From Shewanella jiangmenensis (GTDB lineage: Bacteria > Pseudomonadota > Gammaproteobacteria > Enterobacterales > Shewanellaceae), in the NCBI RefSeq assembly GCF_018596335.1, contig NZ_JAHEPS010000005.1:186001-250000 (forward strand): DNA of 64,000 bases, given 5' to 3'. Below, in pieces: positions 57,910-64,000 of this stretch (within the stretch, counting starts at the first letter, position 1; each line of letters opens with the position of its first letter). The notes under the pieces were generated by a model. That model saw only the letters and a program-made list of their open reading frames with translations. It was not told the origin of the DNA and searched no databases. The position numbers and the translations under genes are program-made.

Positions 57910-57927
57910 GGGTTCATCCCGCTCAAC

Positions 57928-57955
57928 AAAGCCGCGCTGATGCGCGGCTTTTTTA
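57928..57955 (+). terminator. Terminator after rne
   Basis: AAAGCCGCGC, loop TGAT, GCGCGGCTTT, then TTTTATT. Perfect 10-bp stem 18 bases after the stop. Confidence 0.93.
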
Positions 57956-58207
57956 TTCGCGCGACTTTTTATCGGCACTTTCCTTTGAATGGCACTCTCT
58001 TTTGAACTCCTGAATAGCACTCTCTTTTTCACTCTCTTTTTAAAGGTTTTGTCGTTCTTATTTCTGAGCGATTATTGAGGGGCCACACCACACTATCTTG
58101 GCTTTTGGGGACCTTGCTTGGCTTTTTGGGTACCCCGGCAGTGCAAACTTTGTTAGACTTCGCGGCTTTATTTGTTACTTACATCACAAATCCAGCCAAG
58201 AGGTTTT
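57956..58207. other. Region between rne and the SulP gene, with short repeats
   Basis: About 250 bases, no gene seen. CACTCTCTTTT occurs three times between 57985 and 58045. TTGGCTTTTGGGGACC (58098) is nearly repeated as TTGGCTTTTTGGGTACC (58118). A promoter for the SulP gene is expected but not assigned. Confidence 0.5.
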
Positions 58208-59764
58208 ATGTTTGAGCTGCTGCGCCACCACTCTGCCACCCACAGGGCGGACATACTTTCCGGCCTTACGGTCGCCCTCGCTCTGGTTCCCGAAGCCGTT
58301 GCTTTTGCTTTTGTCGCCGGCGTCGAGCCCATGGTCGGCCTTTATGCCGCGTTTATCATGGGGCTTATCACTGCCGTGATTGGCGGTCGACCCGGGATGA
58401 TCTCCGGCGCCACCGGTGCCATGGCGGTTGTGATGGTGGCACTGGTTACCAGCCACGGGGTGCAATATCTGTTTGCTGCTGTGGTATTGGCGGGGCTTAT
58501 CCAAGTGGCGGCGGGGATTTTCAAGCTCGGCAAGTTTATCCGCATCGTGCCTTACCCTGTGATGATTGGCTTTGTGAATGGTCTGGCGATTGTGATTTTT
58601 CTGGCCCAGCTCGGTCAGTTCAAGGTAATGGGTGACAATGGCGAGCTCACCTGGCTCAGTGGTGATGGCCTTTACCTGATGCTCGCTCTGGTGGCGCTTA
58701 CCATGGCCATCATTCACTTTCTGCCCAAACTCACTACGGCTGTTCCGTCGTCATTGGCTGCAATCCTTACGGTCACGGGTCTGGTAGTGTTTTTTGAGCT
58801 CGACACCCGCACTGTGCTCGATTTCCTTAAAACCATGAGCGGCAATGACAATGCCACCATCGCAGGCTCGCTGCCAAGTTTTGCCATTCCCGCCGTGCCC
58901 TTTAGCTGGGAAACCTTGGAAATCATCCTGCCCTACTCGGTTATTCTGGCGGCGGTTGGCCTGATTGAATCACTGCTGACACTGACGGTACTGGATGAGA
59001 TGACCGGCACCCGTGGCCGCGGCAATAAAGAGTGCGTCGGGCAGGGTGTGGGTAACATCACCAGCGGCATTTTTGGTGCCATGGGTGGCTGCGCCATGAT
59101 TGGTCAGTCGATGATTAACATTAACTCCGGTGGCCGTGGCCGCTTGTCGGGGATCACTGCCGCGCTGGCGCTACTCGCCTTTATTCTGTTTGGTGCTGCC
59201 TTTATCGAAATCATTCCGCTGGCGGCGCTGGTCGGGGTGATGTTTATGGTGGTGCTCGGCACCTTTGAGTGGGCGAGCTTTAAAGTGATGCGCAAGGTGC
59301 CGCGCCACGATGCCTTTGTGATTGTGCTGGTAACCGTAGTGACTGTGTTTACCGATCTGGCGGTCGCAGTCTTTGTTGGCGTGATTGTCTCTGCGCTGGT
59401 GTTTGCCTGGGAGCATGCCAAGCACATCAGTGCCAGCACTGAGTTCACTGCCGATGGCAGCAAACTTTACCGGGTATCCGGCCCGCTGTTTTTTGGCTCG
59501 GCGTCGCATTTTCTGGCGCTGTTTGATGCCGAAAACGACCCTGCCGAGGTCATCGTTGACTTTGGTCAGTCGCGGGTTGCCGATCACTCGGCGCTCGATG
59601 CCATCGACACCCTGGCCGAGCGTTACAGTGCCAAGGGCAAGACCCTGCATCTGGTACACCTCAGCGAGGACTGTAAGGCGCTGCTTGCCAGAGCCGGCGA
59701 TCTGGTTGAAGTGAATGTGTTGACCGACCCGCATTACCGGGTTGCAGATGATAAACTCGATTAA
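58208..59764 (+). CDS. SulP-family anion transporter with STAS domain
   Basis: A 518-residue inner-membrane permease starting [25 protein letters not shown] precedes the ATG at 58208. About 12 hydrophobic segments between residues 20 and 400 (first: [22 protein letters not shown] with the SulP signature), then a cytosolic STAS domain (about 425-518; [42 protein letters not shown]). Family members carry sulfate, bicarbonate or dicarboxylates (DauA, BicA); the substrate is not readable. The coding end lies in a 15-bp repeat array continuing downstream. Confidence 0.92.
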   Translation: MFELLRHHSATHRADILSGLTVALALVPEAVAFAFVAGVEPMVGLYAAFIMGLITAVIGGRPGMISGATGAMAVVMVALVTSHGVQYLFAAVVLAGLIQVAAGIFKLGKFIRIVPYPVMIGFVNGLAIVIFLAQLGQFKVMGDNGELTWLSGDGLYLMLALVALTMAIIHFLPKLTTAVPSSLAAILTVTGLVVFFELDTRTVLDFLKTMSGNDNATIAGSLPSFAIPAVPFSWETLEIILPYSVILAAVGLIESLLTLTVLDEMTGTRGRGNKECVGQGVGNITSGIFGAMGGCAMIGQSMININSGGRGRLSGITAALALLAFILFGAAFIEIIPLAALVGVMFMVVLGTFEWASFKVMRKVPRHDAFVIVLVTVVTVFTDLAVAVFVGVIVSALVFAWEHAKHISASTEFTADGSKLYRVSGPLFFGSASHFLALFDAENDPAEVIVDFGQSRVADHSALDAIDTLAERYSAKGKTLHLVHLSEDCKALLARAGDLVEVNVLTDPHYRVADDKLD

Positions 59765-59823
59765 AGCAAACTGGACTAAAACAAGCTGGATTAAAGCAAA
59801 CCGGATCGAAACAAACAGGATTA
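59749..59823 (+). repeat. 15-bp tandem repeat array spanning the SulP stop codon
   Basis: Five imperfect 15-base units: ATGATAAACTCGATT, AAAGCAAACTGGACT, AAAACAAGCTGGATT, AAAGCAAACCGGATC, GAAACAAACAGGATT. The first encodes the SulP C-terminus; the rest run to the terminator. Confidence 0.85.
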
Positions 59824-59850
59824 AAAAAGCGGCCCTTCGGCCGCTTTTTC
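59824..59850. terminator. Bidirectional terminator between SulP gene and msrBA
   Basis: AAAAAGCGGCC, loop CTTC, GGCCGCTTTTT: 11-bp stem between convergent genes, T-tracts on both strands. Confidence 0.92.
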
Positions 59851-59893
59851 ATTCTTAACTTCAACGTGTTATATAAAATCCGCTTTGACAGAC

Positions 59894-60802
59894 TCAGGCT
59901 TTGAGCCTGTCGGCAAACACCTTTTTAAACTTCTCTACCTTGGGTTTTATCACCATGGCGCAGTAACCCTGCTCCGGGTTATTGGCAAAATAGTTATGAT
60001 GATAGTTTTCAGCCGGATAAAAGCCCTGATAAGCCACCACTTCTGTGACTATCGGCTTTGGCCAGGCGCCGGAGGCATTGAGCGCCGAAATCACCGCCGA
60101 TGCGGCTTCACCCTGCGCCTCATCGTGGGCAAAAATCACCGAACGATACTGCGGCCCCACATCGTTACCCTGGCGGTTTAAGGTCGTGGGATCGTGGCTT
60201 AAGAAAAACGCTTTCAGCAAGGTATCAAAGTCGATTACCGCCGGATTGTAAGTGATTTGCACCACTTCGGCGTGGGCAGTGTTCCCCGAGCACACCTTTT
60301 TGTAATTTGCATCGTCGGCATTGCCACCGGCGTAGCCCGGCGCCACGTTCACCACTCCGTCAAGGGCGCTGAATACCGCCTCAACGCACCAAAAACATCC
60401 CGCGCCAAAGGTTGCCTCGGCCAGTGTGGTTTCATCAGCGGCTGGCTGCGCTTTGGGTTTAAACACCATAGATACCGAATTTACGCAGTGGCGCAGGTTT
60501 TTGGGTGTCAGATATTCCCCTTCAAACACATGCCCAAGGTGACCGCCGCAATTTGCGCAGACAATTTCGACCCTGCGGCCATCGGCGTCCATATGGCGCG
60601 CCACAGCGCCGGCAATCTCATCATCAAAGGCAGGCCAGCCGCAGTGGGCCTGAAACTTATGCTCCGACAGGTACAAAGGCGCATCACAGCGCTTGCAGCA
60701 ATACACACCTTCGGCTTTGTGCAGATTGTACTCGCCGGAATAGGGCCGCTCAGTGCCTTTGTGCTCAATGACGTATTGTTCAAACTCTGTCAGTGTTCTC
60801 AT
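59894..60802 (-). CDS. msrBA: Fused methionine sulfoxide reductase MsrB-MsrA
   Basis: Repairs both methionine sulfoxide epimers. 302 residues from MRTLTEFEQYVIEHKGTERP, with GGGAG before the ATG at 60802. N-terminal MsrB (about 1-130): Zn cysteines in YCCKRCDAPLY and VCANCGGHLGHVF, catalytic Cys in NLRHCVNSVSMVF. C-terminal MsrA (about 145-302): catalytic Cys in TFGAGCFWCVEAVF, GYAGG, HAEVVQITYNP, YHHNYF. No signal peptide, so cytoplasmic. The order B-A is less common than A-B. Nearby catalytic residues all intact. Confidence 0.95.
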   Translation of the reverse strand: MRTLTEFEQYVIEHKGTERPYSGEYNLHKAEGVYCCKRCDAPLYLSEHKFQAHCGWPAFDDEIAGAVARHMDADGRRVEIVCANCGGHLGHVFEGEYLTPKNLRHCVNSVSMVFKPKAQPAADETTLAEATFGAGCFWCVEAVFSALDGVVNVAPGYAGGNADDANYKKVCSGNTAHAEVVQITYNPAVIDFDTLLKAFFLSHDPTTLNRQGNDVGPQYRSVIFAHDEAQGEAASAVISALNASGAWPKPIVTEVVAYQGFYPAENYHHNYFANNPEQGYCAMVIKPKVEKFKKVFADRLKA

Positions 60803-61258
60803 GATTACTCCCAAGGTGCGCCCGGCGCCTGATGATGACGCTAACAATGCACGGCGTTTGCTGCTCTCGTCTGGCTTATGCTGCGATGGCTCGGCTTATG
60901 CTGTGAAAACTTAGCTTTGCTAAAGACCGGCCAAGGGCGGATTGTATTACATCGATGCGAGCTCAGATGAGTAGCAGCTGCGATAAACAGTAACGCCGCA
61001 CCAGCGCTCAAATTAGCGCCCCAATAAATGTCCAAATAGACGCTGATTGTATTGCGGCTCTCCAGTTTATGCGACCACCTTTGTGTGAGCACATTTGTCC
61101 AAGCGAACTTGTGGCAGTGAGCTTCTTTGAGTGCGTTTGTGCAAGGATCTTGTGCAAGTGAGTGTACGCGGGCACGCCAGCCACTTTTATCCCCTAGCCT
61201 GCCCAATAGCCGCTACCCAAAACAGAAAAACAATAAAGACCGGCAAAGCATAGAGTAT
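60803..61258. other. Intergenic region with degenerate short repeats
   Basis: About 455 bases between divergent genes with no convincing protein. GGCTTATGCTG occurs at about 60873 and 60893; TTGTGCAAG occurs twice near 61137-61160. The open minus-strand frame over 60841-61206 shows no family resemblance or ribosome site. Confidence 0.45.
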
Positions 61259-61287
61259 TTGCACTCCTTCCCGGTCACGACTAGACT
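61259..61287 (+). promoter_or_regulatory. Candidate promoter of the 2OG-Fe(II) oxygenase gene
   Basis: TTGCAC, 17-base spacer, TAGACT; predicted leader about 34 nt before the ATG at 61328. Confidence 0.5.
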
Positions 61288-61327
61288 CTCGGCCGGGGTC
61301 AAACCAACTACAAAAAGAAAACATATT

Positions 61328-62167
61328 ATGAAACTGGAAACTATCGATTACCGCGCCGATGATGCGGCGGCGCAATTTGTTCAATCACTGCGGGAAACCG
61401 GCTTTGGGGTGCTGTCAAATCACCCAATCAATCAGGCGTTGGTAGAAAGCATCTACCGCGACTGGTACGCCTTTTTCCAAAGTGACGACAAACACAATTA
61501 CCGTTTCAACCCAAGCACCCAGGACGGATTTTTTCCGGCCGACGTGTCCGAAACCGCCAAAGGCCATCAGGTAAAAGACATCAAAGAATACTTTCATGTT
61601 TATCCCTGGGGCCAAATTCCTGCGACGCTCAAAGAAAACATCCTCACCTATTACCGTGAAGCCAATGCCCTCGCCGCCGAGCTGCTGTCCTGGGTTGAAG
61701 CGCACAGTCCGGTCGAGGTTAAAAAGGGCTTCAACGAGCCGCTGCCAAACATGATTGATGGCAGCCAAAAGACCCTGCTGCGGGTGCTGCACTACCCGCC
61801 GATGACAGGTGAAGAAGAGCCGGGCGCTATCCGCGCCGCCGCCCACGAAGACATTAACCTGCTGACAGTGCTGCCGGCCGCCAACGAGCCGGGGCTGCAG
61901 GTAAAAGCCAAAGATGGCAGCTGGCTTGATGTGCCTTCCGATTTTGGCAACCTTATCATCAACATCGGCGATATGCTGCAGGAAGCCTCCGGCGGTTACT
62001 TCCCGTCCACCTCCCACCGGGTGATTAACCCTGAGGGCATGGACAAGACCAAGTCACGGATTTCGCTGCCGCTGTTTTTGCACCCGCGCCCCGATGTGGT
62101 GCTGTCTGAGCGCTACACCGCCGACAGCTACCTGATGGAGCGCCTGCGCGAGCTTGGGGTGATTTAA
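61328..62167 (+). CDS. 2-oxoglutarate-Fe(II) oxygenase, isopenicillin N synthase family
   Basis: A 279-residue cytosolic oxygenase. DIOX_N-type N-terminal region (FVQSLRETGFGVLSNHPI) and the double-stranded beta-helix with iron ligands H-x-D in AAHEDINLLTVLP and the distal His in STSHRVINP. The co-substrate Arg is in KSRISLPLFLHP. Family members hydroxylate or desaturate small molecules; the substrate here is unknown. I start at 61328 (AAACTGGAAA context; weak ribosome site AAAAAGAAAA). Single gene with own promoter and terminator. Confidence 0.92.
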   Translation: MKLETIDYRADDAAAQFVQSLRETGFGVLSNHPINQALVESIYRDWYAFFQSDDKHNYRFNPSTQDGFFPADVSETAKGHQVKDIKEYFHVYPWGQIPATLKENILTYYREANALAAELLSWVEAHSPVEVKKGFNEPLPNMIDGSQKTLLRVLHYPPMTGEEEPGAIRAAAHEDINLLTVLPAANEPGLQVKAKDGSWLDVPSDFGNLIINIGDMLQEASGGYFPSTSHRVINPEGMDKTKSRISLPLFLHPRPDVVLSERYTADSYLMERLRELGVI

Positions 62168-62185
62168 TCGCCAAGCGCTGAACTT

Positions 62186-62212
62186 AAAGCGTCCTTCGGG
62201 ACGCTTTTTTTG
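62186..62212 (+). terminator. Terminator after the oxygenase gene
   Basis: AAAGCGTCC, loop TTCG, GGACGCTTT, then TTTTTG. 9-bp stem 18 bases after the stop. Confidence 0.92.
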
Positions 62213-62273
62213 TGCCTTGGCGCCAAAAACGCTAGAATATGCGCCCCAACTTGGCGACAACAGGAAAGAAACA

Positions 62274-63218
62274 ATGGCGATTCAATGGTATCCCGGACAC
62301 ATGCACAAGGCACAAAAAGAGATTGCCGAAGCCATGCCACAGGTGGATCTCGTCATTGAGGTGCTGGATGCGCGCATCCCCTATTCCAGCGAAAACCCCA
62401 TGGTTGCCAAACTTCGGGGCGATAAGCCCTGTATCAAGCTGTTGAATAAATGCGACTTGGCCGATCCGGACATTACCGCCGCCTGGATTGCTCACCTCGA
62501 GAAAGAGCAAGGGGTAAAGGCGATGGCCGTTACCACCCTGGAGCCCGGGCATCTTAAAACCGTAATTCCTGAGCTGGTGCGTAAACTGGTGCCCGAGCGC
62601 GACACCGCCGCCAAAGACATACGCACCATGATAATGGGCATTCCCAACGTCGGAAAATCCACCATTATCAATACCCTCGCCGGCCGCGTCATCGCCAAAA
62701 CCGGTAACGAGCCCGCCGTCACCAAGGCGCAGCAGCGCATCAATCTTAAAAACGGCATAGTGCTGTCGGACACCCCCGGCATCCTGTGGCCCAAGGTGGA
62801 CAACGAAGCGAGCAGCTATCGTCTGGCCGTCACCGGCGCCATCAAGGATACCGCCATGGAATACGACGAAGTGGCACTGTTTGCGGTCGCCTTTTTCCGT
62901 GAGGCATACCCTGCCGAGCTTAAAGAGCGCTACAAGCTTGAAGAGCTGTCGGAAGATGACGTAGCGCTGCTGGAAGACATAGGCCGCAAGCGCGGCGCGC
63001 TCAGAAGCGGTGGTTACATTGATCTTCACAAGGCCTCTGAACTGCTGTTACACGAATTCAGAAGCGGTAAAATCGGCCTGCTGAGCCTGGAAACGCCGGA
63101 AATGGCCGAGCGTGAAAAAGAAGAAGTCGCCCGCATTCTTGCTGAAAAGGCCGCCATCAAGCAGGCCAAACTCGAAGAAGAAAAACTGCGCCGCTCAGGT
63201 AAACGCCACAATAACTGA
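62274..63218 (+). CDS. ylqF: Circularly permuted GTPase, YlqF/RbgA family
   Basis: Ribosome-assembly GTPase with permuted motif order. 314 residues from MAIQWYPGHMHKAQKEIAEA, with GGAAAG before the ATG. G4 first (LLNKCDLADPD), then G1 (GIPNVGKSTIINTLAG), G3 (SDTPGILWPK), and a C-terminal ANTAR-like helical region. The family functions in late 50S assembly (RbgA in Bacillus); in gammaproteobacteria it is less studied and not universal. Confidence 0.93.
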   Translation: MAIQWYPGHMHKAQKEIAEAMPQVDLVIEVLDARIPYSSENPMVAKLRGDKPCIKLLNKCDLADPDITAAWIAHLEKEQGVKAMAVTTLEPGHLKTVIPELVRKLVPERDTAAKDIRTMIMGIPNVGKSTIINTLAGRVIAKTGNEPAVTKAQQRINLKNGIVLSDTPGILWPKVDNEASSYRLAVTGAIKDTAMEYDEVALFAVAFFREAYPAELKERYKLEELSEDDVALLEDIGRKRGALRSGGYIDLHKASELLLHEFRSGKIGLLSLETPEMAEREKEEVARILAEKAAIKQAKLEEEKLRRSGKRHNN

Positions 63219-63251
63219 GCGCCAAGCTAATTATTGGCCAGCCTGAATACA

Positions 63252-63284
63252 AAAAACCGCCAGCTCGAACTGGCGGTTTTTTTA
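63252..63284 (+). terminator. Terminator after ylqF
   Basis: AAAAACCGCCAG and CTGGCGGTTTTT: perfect 12-bp stem with a six-base loop and a long T-run, 33 bases after the stop. Confidence 0.93.
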
Positions 63285-63587
63285 TGCCGCACGTTTTATC
63301 AAAGAGATCCTCAGCATCAGGCGCCACTTACTTGAATCAACATCGACAAATGAGAGCCAAATAAAGATCGCGGCCAACGAAGCAACTTATGACCAACTAA
63401 GCAACTTATGACCATCGAAATAATCTATGTGAACAAGGAAGAATGGCGAACGAAGAAGCATGGCGAACAGAGAACAATGGCGAACACAGCAGAATAAATA
63501 GCGAGAGTAAAGGCTAAAGCGAAAATACTGTGACAGGAATTTTTTTGGGATTCGAACTTTGATCGTGGGCGTAAAGCTTTATTTGAA
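63285..63587. other. Region with imperfect repeats downstream of ylqF and the tRNA genes
   Basis: About 300 bases, AT-richer, no gene seen. AAGCAACTTATGACCA is nearly duplicated around 63379-63414. ATGGCGAAC occurs three times at about 63443-63485 (spaced 17-20 bases). Confidence 0.5.
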
Positions 63588-63674
63588 TGGTACCCGAGGA
63601 CGGACTTGAACCGTCACGGCGTTACCGCCGAGGGATTTTAAATCCCTTGTGTCTACCGATTCCACCACTCGGGC
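63588..63674 (-). tRNA. tRNA-Leu (anticodon TAA)
   Basis: 87 nt including encoded CCA. Acceptor GCCCGAG/CTCGGGT, anticodon loop TTTAAAA (anticodon TAA) on a GGGAT stem, long variable arm CGGCGGTAACGCCG typical of tRNA-Leu, T-loop GGTTCAAGTCC. First base at 63674 on the minus strand. Confidence 0.96.
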
Positions 63675-63708
63675 CAAGTGTCGAAGCTTTTTGGAAGCTT
63701 TCGAAAAG

Positions 63709-63782
63709 TGGAGGCGCGACCCGGAGTCGAACCGAGATCGACGGATTTGCAATCCGCAGCATAGCCATTCTGCCATCGCGCC
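63709..63782 (-). tRNA. tRNA-Cys (anticodon GCA)
   Basis: 74 nt including CCA. Acceptor GGCGCGA/TCGCGCC, anticodon loop TTGCAAA with GCA, T-loop GGTTCGACTCC, discriminator T as usual for tRNA-Cys. Confidence 0.96.
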
Positions 63783-63812
63783 ATCTTGTACCAAGCTTCC
63801 GGGGAGGAAGTT

Positions 63813-63888
63813 TGGAGCGACATATCGGGTTCGAACCGATGACCTATACCTTGGCAAGGTATCGCTCTACCAACTGAGCTAATGTCGC
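63813..63888 (-). tRNA. tRNA-Gly (anticodon GCC)
   Basis: 76 nt including CCA. Acceptor GCGACAT/ATGTCGC, D-arm GCTCAGTTGGTAGAGC, anticodon loop TTGCCAA, T-arm ATCGGTTCGAACCCGAT. Transcribed in the order Gly-Cys-Leu. Confidence 0.97.
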
Positions 63889-63920
63889 GTTTTTTGCTTC
63901 GTTAACTTCAATCAAGGCGG

Positions 63921-63958
63921 AGGTATCGCTACTTCCTATCTGACTGAGCTAATGTCGC
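63921..63958 (-). pseudogene. Decayed tRNA-Gly 5' fragment
   Basis: On the minus strand the 5' part of tRNA-Gly (GCGACATTAGCTCAGT) is repeated, with the same GCAAAAAA leader. The D-arm is then disrupted and only GCGATACC of the anticodon stem remains. No anticodon or T-arm follows, so it cannot make a tRNA. Confidence 0.8.
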
Positions 63959-64000
63959 GTTTTTTGCCTTTAACTACTTTCTGAGAACAAAGCGTGTTTA

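Noticed and set aside
59661..59864. Minus-strand frame with repeated PVCFN-like units
   Set aside because: It arises from the 15-bp repeat array read backwards and through the terminator; no start signal.
60841..61206. 121-aa minus-strand frame between msrBA and the oxygenase gene
   Set aside because: No ribosome site or family; overlaps repeats and the divergent control region.
63579..63882. Open frames on both strands over the tRNA genes, for example one starting MVPEDGLEPSRRYRRG
   Set aside because: They are translations of tRNA sequence, a well-known false annotation type; the tRNA structures explain this DNA fully.

Overview
The window looks like chromosomal DNA of a gammaproteobacterium of the Shewanella type, probably one of the higher-GC species. 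Pointers are the gene content and order (pheS-pheT-ihfA; rne / rluC / yceF / yceD-rpmF-plsX-fabHDG-acpP-fabF), a DUF3802 protein, a sigma-28-driven chemoreceptor, two GGDEF proteins, and protein sequences that read like Shewanella homologues. Species identity is inference. I see no phage, insertion sequence, CRISPR array or obvious genomic island; most of the window is ordinary core genome.

Layout. 1-1445: 5' part of a yoaA/dinG-type helicase, cut by the window edge. 2016-9485: complete histidine operon hisL-G-D-C-B-H-A-F-IE behind a six-His leader peptide and attenuator. 9570-11539: GAF-GGDEF diguanylate cyclase and LpxM-type lipid A acyltransferase. 11624-15310: pheS-pheT-ihfA. 15665-19952: chemoreceptor with a near-consensus FliA promoter, then a large Cache-HAMP-PAS sensor whose C-terminus looks like a decayed kinase. 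19928-23126: tandem retropepsin-like protein, SpoIIAA-like protein, DUF3802, YceI, pdxH. 23346-27252: polyamine cluster speE-speA-speD, in which SpeD is of the eukaryotic type. 27361-31405: small ORF, cvfB, yceH, ABC exporter pair. 31873-34346: cold-shock protein, rlmA and an unrecognised protein coupled to it. 34547-37004: sbcB and cdd. 37148-40277: TetR regulator divergent from a lipoprotein amidohydrolase and a small secreted His-tailed protein. 40379-43339: beta-hydroxyacid dehydrogenase, FGGY kinase, acyl-CoA thioesterase. 43480-49819: fatty acid synthesis cluster with rpmF and yceD. 50114-53959: yceF, a second GGDEF protein, a HAD phosphatase and rluC. 54024-57909: rne with a long leader. 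58208-63218: SulP transporter, MsrBA fusion, 2OG-Fe(II) oxygenase and a YlqF-type GTPase. 63588-63958: tRNA-Leu(TAA), tRNA-Cys(GCA), tRNA-Gly(GCC) and a decayed tRNA-Gly fragment.

How the parts work together. The his genes form one translationally coupled unit controlled by attenuation. speA, speE and speD supply agmatine, then spermidine from putrescine and decarboxylated AdoMet. plsX to fabF make acyl-ACP and feed phospholipid synthesis. The least conventional items are the single-chain protein with two DTG/DSG motifs, the pseudokinase-like sensor convergent with it, the eukaryotic-type AdoMetDC, repeat-derived insertions in several housekeeping enzymes, a near-leaderless yceD promoter, a 15-bp tandem repeat array at the SulP stop codon, and a tRNA-Gly remnant. 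I do not see a clear new multi-gene system.
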